Positions 59,381-64,000 of a stretch of 64,000 bases of DNA are shown one piece after another. Below the pieces are notes generated by a model. That model ran no database searches. It saw only the letters and a program-made list of their open reading frames with translations, and had not been told where the DNA came from. The DNA comes from Saccharopolyspora dendranthemae (GTDB taxonomy: Bacteria; Actinomycetota; Actinomycetes; Mycobacteriales; Pseudonocardiaceae). Position 1 is the first letter of the stretch; each line of letters opens with the position of its first letter. The translations under genes were made by a program, and so were the position numbers. The DNA lies in contig NZ_VIWX01000004.1 of the NCBI RefSeq assembly GCF_007829955.1, positions 434,001 to 498,000 on the forward strand. Direction: 5' to 3'.

Positions 59381-60055
59381 ATGCTGTACGCGGTGAGCAA
59401 ACGGGTCGTAGGTGCAGTGGCCAGGTCGGTCTACCGCCCCAAGATCATCGGCGCGGAGAAGGTGCCCACCACGGGGCCGGTGATCCTCGCTCCGAACCAC
59501 CTCGCGGTGCTGGACAGCTTCATCGTCCCGCTCGTGCTGCCGCGCCCGGTGGCCTTCCTCGCGAAGGCCGAGTACTTCCAGGGCACGGGCGTCAAGGGCG
59601 GCCTCAGCAAGTGGCTGTTCACGTCGCTGGGCGCCATCCCGGTCGAGCGGGGCCGCGGCCGGGCCGCGCTGGAGGCGATCGGCGCGGCCGAGGACGTGCT
59701 GCGCAACGGCGGCGCCTTCGGCATCCACCCGGAAGGCACCCGCTCCCCCGACGGCCGCCTCTACCGCGGCCGCACCGGCGTCGCACGGCTGACGCTGAAC
59801 ACCGGCGCCCCGGTCGTGCCCGTGGCGCTGACCGGCACCGACAAGCTCCAGCCCCGCGGCACCAAGATCCCGCGCCGGGCCGCGGTCACGGTCCGCTTCG
59901 GCGACCCGCTGGACTTCACCCGCTACTCGGGCATGGAGGCGTCCCTGCCGGTCCTGCGGTCGATCACCGACGAGATCATGTACTCGATCTCGGAGCTCTC
60001 CGACCAGGAGTACGTCGACAAGTACCAGAAACCCGGAGCAGCAGCCGCCGCCTGA
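59381..60055 (+). CDS. 1-Acylglycerol-3-phosphate O-acyltransferase (PlsC family)
   Basis: A 224-residue acyltransferase of phospholipid synthesis. The catalytic HxxxxD is NHLAVLD, and the glycerol-phosphate motif is HPEGTRSPDGRLYRGRTG. A weak hydrophobic N-terminus suggests peripheral membrane attachment. The ATG at 59381 has GGGAGAG upstream; TAGATT about 40 bases before it is a probable -10. Stands alone. A 10-bp hairpin (ACGGCTGGGA, 60062-60071, with 60087-60096) follows its stop and reaches into the convergent GntR gene. Confidence 0.9.
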   Translation: MLYAVSKRVVGAVARSVYRPKIIGAEKVPTTGPVILAPNHLAVLDSFIVPLVLPRPVAFLAKAEYFQGTGVKGGLSKWLFTSLGAIPVERGRGRAALEAIGAAEDVLRNGGAFGIHPEGTRSPDGRLYRGRTGVARLTLNTGAPVVPVALTGTDKLQPRGTKIPRRAAVTVRFGDPLDFTRYSGMEASLPVLRSITDEIMYSISELSDQEYVDKYQKPGAAAAA

Positions 60056-60076
60056 GCCGGCACGGCTGGGATCCGA

Positions 60077-60822
60077 TCAGATCGCGTCCCAGCCGTAGCG
60101 GAGCTCGTACCCGGCGCCCGACATCACCATGTCGTTCACCTCGACGACCCGCTCCCCACTCCAGGTGCGTCGACGAACGGTGAGTACCGGGCCAGCGCCC
60201 AGACCGAGCAGTTGACGCTCGTTGGCGTCAGGCATGCGGGCGCCGACCACCTCTTCATGTCTCGCGATTCCGAACCCGAGCTCTTCCAGGCGGGCGAGAG
60301 AGCCGCCCGCCCCGGTCTCGACCTCCTCGAGAGCGGTTCCCCGGGTGATCTCCCGAGGCAACCGGGACACCGCGAGCATGACCGGCTGCCCGTCGGCGCG
60401 CATCACCCGATCTCGTACGCAGATCTCGGCATCTTCCGCCATACCGAGGAGTTCGGCGAAGTCCTGCGCGGGTTCGAACCACACGCGCACCGAGGAGGCT
60501 GGGGCGAAGCCCTGGGCATCCGCCTCCGCCAAGAAGGCGGCCTTGTTCCGCTCCCGGCGGGCCTTCGACAGGCGATCACGGGAGTCGAGCCGCTGAACCA
60601 CGGTCGGCGGCGACACGAACACCCCGATGCCGTGGCGCATCTGTGAACCAGACCGGCATCGCGGAGCTCCCTGAGCGCCTGACGAACCGTCGTGCGCGAG
60701 GCGTCGAACTGCTCTTGCAGCGCCTGCTCGGTGGGCAGCTTGTCACCCACACCCAGCGATCCGCTGTCGATCTGGCCTCGCAGCGTGGCGGCGATCTCCT
60801 GGTACTTCGCTGCGGCGGACAT
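60077..60822 (-). pseudogene. GntR/HutC-family regulator with a frameshift
   Basis: The N-terminal GntR helix-turn-helix (AAAKYQEIAATLRGQIDSGS to TTVRQALRELRDAGLVHR) begins at the ATG at 60822, which has GAGGTG upstream. Near 60641-60646 one base seems missing; in the next frame the protein resumes RHGIGVFVSPPTVVQRLD and continues with a UTRA ligand-binding domain (FAPASSVRVWFEPAQ to VNDMVMSGAGYELRYGW). Read through, it would be about 249 residues, normal for HutC regulators. A 13-bp palindrome lies between it and the divergent small genes. Pseudogene or sequence error. Confidence 0.85.
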
Positions 60823-60900
60823 CGGAAACACCTCGCACTAGACGACTCAGTCCTCCCAAACGAGTGTCTCACCTTGCCTCACCAGAGATGGCATCGCTAC

Positions 60901-60913
60901 CTTCGTCACGAAG
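60901..60913. promoter_or_regulatory. Palindrome between GntR and the divergent small genes
   Basis: CTTCGTCACGAAG is a perfect palindrome around one central base. It lies between the GntR start (60822) and the small gene at 60957, followed by a direct repeat ACGACTGTGACGACT (60924-60938). It is a likely operator for the adjacent GntR protein. Confidence 0.5.
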
Positions 60914-60956
60914 TTGTATGAGACGACTGTGACGACTGATGCAAGTGGGCGATGCC

Positions 60957-61187
60957 ATGTCAGCGACGACCGAGCCCACGCCACCCACGCGTGTCGGGGG
61001 CGTGATCGAGGTCGGCCGATTCGAGATCGACCTGGAGGTAGCGGTGGTCGACGGGCGGGAGTGGTTCTGCTGCCCGGTCGGCGGGAAGCGCTGCGGCCGG
61101 GTTCTCGTCGACTTCGGCGTGATGGGCCTGGACTGCATGGCCTGGCACGTCCAGCACGTGCACTTCGCCTGCCTGATGGGGGTATGA
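60957..61187 (+). CDS. Small protein of unknown function, divergent from GntR
   Basis: A 76-residue protein with a strand-rich core (VIEVGRFEIDLEVAVVDGREW) and a cysteine- and histidine-rich second half (FCCPVGGKRCGRVL, CMAWHVQHVHFACLM) that may bind metal. I do not recognise it. The ATG at 60957 is preferred; an ATG at 60939 is in frame. It is coupled to the next gene by a 4-bp ATGA overlap. The pair is probably controlled by the divergent GntR gene. Confidence 0.6.
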   Translation: MSATTEPTPPTRVGGVIEVGRFEIDLEVAVVDGREWFCCPVGGKRCGRVLVDFGVMGLDCMAWHVQHVHFACLMGV

Positions 61188-61468
61188 CCGTGGCCAAGAT
61201 CCCCTGCCAGTGGCTCTACCTGGGCGGATTCACGTTCCGGTGGGGTCGCGGGGACCCCGCGATCGACGTGCTGCGCGGAGATCCTGGACCGGTGCACGAG
61301 GACGACCTGCGCATCGCGTCGATACCGGTGGAGCGCAGCTGGGCCGACATTCGCGACCTGGACGAGCGCGCCCGTGCGTGGCTCCGCGCCACGGCACCCC
61401 AGCGGGCTGCCGCAGCACGACGCGGACCTACTTCGACGCCTTCGCTGCGGCCTTCTGGGCCTTCTTGA
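61184..61468 (+). CDS. Small protein of unknown function, coupled to the previous gene
   Basis: A 94-residue protein (IPCQWLYLGGFTFRWGRGDP, then DLRIASIPVERSWADIRDLDERARAWL) ending in a low-complexity Ala/Arg/Pro tail. The tail overlaps the convergent glycosylase gene by 41 bp, and its last 25 codons mirror that gene, so the true end may be less constrained. It starts by ATGA overlap with the previous gene. No family recognised. Confidence 0.55.
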   Translation: MTVAKIPCQWLYLGGFTFRWGRGDPAIDVLRGDPGPVHEDDLRIASIPVERSWADIRDLDERARAWLRATAPQRAAAARRGPTSTPSLRPSGPS

Positions 61469-62006
61469 AGGAGCGGACCTCTTGGAGGGTGTGCTCGTCG
61501 ACGACGTCGGCGATCGACCGGCGCGCGTCCTCGTCGCCGTAGGCGCCTGCCGCCTCCCGCCAGCCCGCCGGTTCCACGCCTCGCTGCTTTCCCAACAGCG
61601 CGAGGAAGATCCGGGCCTTCTGGTCGCCGTAACCCGGCAGGGCCTTGAGCCGCTTGAGGACTTCCTTGCCGTCCGGGTCGCCGTCGGTCCACAGCGCCTC
61701 GGTGCGACCGTCGTAGTGCTCGACCACGTGCTGCGCGAGGGCCTGGACGCGCTTGGCCATCGAACCGCCGTAGCGGTGGATCGCCGGCTTCTGCACGCAC
61801 AGCTCGACGAACTCCTCCGGATCGGAGTCGGCGATCTTGGCGACGTCGAACCCGCCCATCCGATCAGCGATCTTCTTCGGACCGGCGAACGCCAGCTCCA
61901 TCGCCACCTGCTGATCGAGCAACATCCCGGTGAGCAGGGCGAACGGGTCGTCCGAGAGGAGCTTGTCGGCGTCGGCGTCGCCGGTCAGGTGCAGCGCTTG
62001 GGGCAT
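61428..62006 (-). CDS. HhH-GPD base-excision DNA repair protein
   Basis: A 192-residue protein of the HhH-GPD DNA glycosylase-like family. The segments LLTGMLLDQQVAMELAFAGPKKIADR and LKALPGYGDQKARIFLALLGK give the helix-hairpin-helix; the usual catalytic Asp after the hairpin is not obvious, the region reading QRGVEPAGWREAAGAYGD. The C-terminus is Lys-rich (FKKAQKAAAKASK). The ATG at 62006 (MPQALHLTGD) gives the family length; longer frames lack similarity. Confidence 0.85.
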   Translation of the reverse strand: MPQALHLTGDADADKLLSDDPFALLTGMLLDQQVAMELAFAGPKKIADRMGGFDVAKIADSDPEEFVELCVQKPAIHRYGGSMAKRVQALAQHVVEHYDGRTEALWTDGDPDGKEVLKRLKALPGYGDQKARIFLALLGKQRGVEPAGWREAAGAYGDEDARRSIADVVDEHTLQEVRSFKKAQKAAAKASK

Positions 62007-62139
62007 GAACCCATCCTGGCACGCGCCCGAACCGACAACCACGCCACCGCACTCAGCATCGATCACCGACCTGGCGCGGGGAGGATTCGATGCCCACCTC
62101 ACCGCCAAGTCCGCAGCCCCCGGGGGCAAGCTGTCACGC

Positions 62140-62982
62140 GTGCGTTCATGGATGTCGAGCCTGGACCGGGCCACCCGCCTCTTCTGGCGGCTGAGCGGCC
62201 GCCGCGTCGACCTCGCTCACGCCGAGCGGTGGCTGAACGCGCCGATGAGCGAGGGGTCGACGGTCGGTGATGCGTGGGTGCGCACCGCCACGACCAGCGG
62301 TGGCGGCGAGACGGCCAGCCCCTCCGGGTTGCTCGCGGACATGTCGCAGCTGGACGGGCCGTCCTTCCGGGTGGCCGATCTGCGCCCTGAGATCCGGGAC
62401 TTCTACGAACACACGTCCAGGTGGCGCATGGAGGTCTGGACCCAGTGGAACCCGGTCTTCCAACCGGGCGGCGAGCTCATCTCCCGGCTGTTCGGGCGCC
62501 GCGTGCAGCAGCTGGCGCTGCCCACCCGCCCGCTCGACGTCGCCCACGGCATGGACAGCAAGGTCGTCCCCATCATCGGGGCCGGTGGAGGCCAGGAAGC
62601 CGCCGCGTGGATCCGGACGCTGAGGTCGACCGGCGAGTACGTCTACAGCGGCTGCTACACCACGCGGACGCTGCCGGGTGCGCGAAGCCCGAGCGTGCAC
62701 GTCGCGTTTCCGCTGGAATCGGGAAACGTCCAGGTCTTCCTCCAGCCCGTGGCACTGCCGGGTGGCGAGCTGGAGCTGCGGTCACCGGCGGGCACGTTCG
62801 GCCAGAACGGCGCCTACGTGGTCGTCGAGTCCGGCGGACGCTCGTTCGCCGCGCGCATCCCGATCCACGAGACGTTCCACCTCTACGTCGACGACGAAGG
62901 CTCGGTGCGAACCGATCACACCCTCGCGCTGCGGTCCGCTCAAGTGGTCCGCCTGCACTACAAGCTCACCCCAGGAACATGA
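62140..62982 (+). CDS. Unknown protein, about 280 residues
   Basis: Not recognised. It is soluble, with no signal peptide, and shows good coding bias. The N-terminal part is basic (RATRLFWRLSGRRVDLAH), the middle has aromatic segments (DFYEHTSRWRMEVWTQWNPVF) and the C-terminal half is strand-rich (GNVQVFLQPVALPGGELELRS). I place the start at the GTG at 62140; an ATG at 62152 is the alternative. Lies between divergent glycosylase and convergent methyltransferase genes. Confidence 0.7.
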   Translation: MRSWMSSLDRATRLFWRLSGRRVDLAHAERWLNAPMSEGSTVGDAWVRTATTSGGGETASPSGLLADMSQLDGPSFRVADLRPEIRDFYEHTSRWRMEVWTQWNPVFQPGGELISRLFGRRVQQLALPTRPLDVAHGMDSKVVPIIGAGGGQEAAAWIRTLRSTGEYVYSGCYTTRTLPGARSPSVHVAFPLESGNVQVFLQPVALPGGELELRSPAGTFGQNGAYVVVESGGRSFAARIPIHETFHLYVDDEGSVRTDHTLALRSAQVVRLHYKLTPGT

Positions 62983-63078
62983 TCCTGCCTCGCGTCGATC
63001 TACTTCGACGACGGCGACATCGCTGCCATCGCGTCATCCGTCCCCTGGGGCTGAGCCGACTCGGGCCCGAGTGGGAGC

Positions 63079-63795
63079 TCAGTCGGCTCGGCGGGTGATG
63101 AAGACGTGCTCCTCGTCGGGCCGGTCTGGGGCTTCTCGCACCTCGACGATCTCGAACCCCGCTTCGGCGAGGGAGGTTTCGATCTCCTCGCGGGTGCGGA
63201 AGCGGAGGGTGGACTCGCTGGTGAGCTCGTCGCCGTCGGCGAAGCGGTAGGTGCTGCGGAAGGAGATCAGCGGCGGGCTCACGTCGGTGAGCTCGTCCGT
63301 CCGCTCGACGCGGCCCTCCCCCGGGATCTCGACGCTGGTGGTGCCGGGCCACCGCTCCCAGGCGCGGCGTTCGGGCTTGCGCGTCTCGAACGCGAAGTGC
63401 GTTCCCGGGCGGAGCGCGGCGCGGACGCTGAGCAGCACTCGGGTCCACTCCTCGTCGGTGCGGAAGACCTGCGCGACGTTGCCGGTCATCACCGCCAGGT
63501 CGGCCGCGATGGTCGGCAGGATGGTGGCGTCGCAGCGCACCCAGACGATCCGCGCGGAGCTGTCCTTGGACCTGGCGACCGCCAGCGAGGCCTCAGCGGG
63601 GTCGGTCCCGACGACCGTGCGCCCGGTCTCCTCCAGAAGGATCGCCAGCGACCCGGTCCCGCACCCCACGTCGAGAACTCTGGCCGCACCGAACTCGTCG
63701 GCGATCTCGACGTAGGCGGTGAGGTCCGCGCGGTCCGATTCGAACGCGTCGTAGAGCGGCGCGAGCCGGGGATGAGCGAACATCGCGTCAGGCAC
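63079..63795 (-). CDS. Class I SAM-dependent methyltransferase
   Basis: A 238-residue small-molecule methyltransferase. The SAM-binding motif is VLDVGCGTGSLAILL with the acidic end GTDPAEASLAVA, and motif II is AVMTGNVAQVF. The family (Methyltransf_25-like) acts on many substrates. TAGATT (63807-63802) lies six bases before the GTG at 63795 and there is no ribosome site, so the gene is probably leaderless; an ATG at 63783 is possible. Stands alone. Confidence 0.88.
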   Translation of the reverse strand: MPDAMFAHPRLAPLYDAFESDRADLTAYVEIADEFGAARVLDVGCGTGSLAILLEETGRTVVGTDPAEASLAVARSKDSSARIVWVRCDATILPTIAADLAVMTGNVAQVFRTDEEWTRVLLSVRAALRPGTHFAFETRKPERRAWERWPGTTSVEIPGEGRVERTDELTDVSPPLISFRSTYRFADGDELTSESTLRFRTREEIETSLAEAGFEIVEVREAPDRPDEEHVFITRRAD

Positions 63796-63827
63796 CGGCC
63801 GAATCTAGCCCCACGCCCACCGGCTGG

Positions 63828-64000
63828 CTACCGCCTTTTCGCCGATGCGGACGTGAAGTCCACATCCGCCGTGCTGACCGTGCCCGCGGTGCGGCCGGGC
63901 GCGACCTGGTAGCGCCAGTACAGGTTGGTGTGCGCGATGACCTCTTCCGGCGTCGGCGCTCCGTACTGGCTGAGGTCGACGGTGGTGTGGGCGTCGGCGA
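63828..64000 (-). CDS. Partial unknown protein, 5' end outside the window
   Basis: Only the C-terminal 56 or so residues are visible (VDLSQYGAPTPEEVIAHTNL, YWRYQVAPGRTAGTV, ending TSASAKRR before a TAG). No family can be named from this piece. It is on the same strand as, and upstream of, the methyltransferase gene. Confidence 0.6.
   Translation of the reverse strand, partial: ADAHTTVDLSQYGAPTPEEVIAHTNLYWRYQVAPGRTAGTVSTADVDFTSASAKRR

Noticed and set aside
1..64000. CRISPR arrays, tRNA or rRNA genes and prophage genes
   Set aside because: No regularly spaced repeats, no cloverleaf with a TPsiC arm and no phage structural genes were seen on either strand.

Overview
This 64 kb window reads as a chromosomal segment of a high-GC Gram-positive actinomycete, most likely a member of the Pseudonocardiaceae (a Saccharopolyspora-like organism is my best guess, by inference only). 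Support comes from very high GC in third codon positions, many GTG/TTG starts, several actinobacteria-specific domain families (DUF3000, DUF3093, DUF3099, DUF3159, DUF3710, DUF4193, DUF3039), HemQ-type haem synthesis and a sigA locus with the actinobacterial gene neighbourhood. From memory, the genes between 18.1 and 52.2 kb follow the order of Mycobacterium tuberculosis Rv2676c-Rv2703 (hemQ, hemY, hemE, DUF3000, RNase D, dxs, TrmA-like, KimA-like permease, ceoB, ceoC, DUF3159, OB-fold, DUF3710, dut, DUF3093, DUF4193, cei, suhB, ppgK, sigA), interrupted by blocks of accessory genes.

Layout. 1-3.4 kb: a sugar-type ABC transporter (binding protein cut by the window edge). 3.6-6.6 kb: a membrane Ser/Thr kinase and ornithine aminotransferase. 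7.0-8.0 kb: ZapE/AFG1-like ATPase. 8.5-11.4 kb: a seven-gene Asp23/AmaP envelope-stress operon, followed by a LigC-type DNA ligase and a ketopantoate-reductase-like enzyme. 13.4-17.6 kb: EamA exporter, a secreted alpha/beta-hydrolase homologue without its serine nucleophile, a 30-residue cysteine-rich peptide, and two membrane proteins. 17.6-24.7 kb: msrB, the haem operon hemE-hemG-hemQ, DUF3000, a WhiI-like response regulator and RNase D. 25-28.3 kb: fadA-fadB beta-oxidation operon behind a double palindromic operator. 28.4-30.9 kb: VapBC-type toxin-antitoxin pair and a two-component system. 31-33 kb: dxs. 33.2-37.3 kb: a type VII secretion-associated cluster. 37.3-39.1 kb: TetR and a frameshifted oxidoreductase. 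39.1-44 kb: RNA methyltransferase, KimA-like K+ permease and the paired RCK proteins. 44-52.2 kb: the dut-cei-suhB-ppgK-sigA neighbourhood. 52.7-64 kb: class V aminotransferase, helicase, BrkB, DUF3039, DUF3099, acyltransferase, a frameshifted GntR, a DNA glycosylase-like protein, a methyltransferase and unknowns.

Three features run through the window. First, a dispersed repeat: three copies of a hairpin with 22- to 25-bp arms and a 20-nt loop, two of them joined to a shared module of about 200 bp, each beside the 3' end of a gene. Second, at least a dozen genes appear leaderless: a TANNNT -10 box lies 6-8 nt before the start codon and there is no Shine-Dalgarno sequence. Third, three genes each carry one apparent single-base deletion. 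No tRNA, rRNA, CRISPR array, prophage or complete insertion sequence was recognised.
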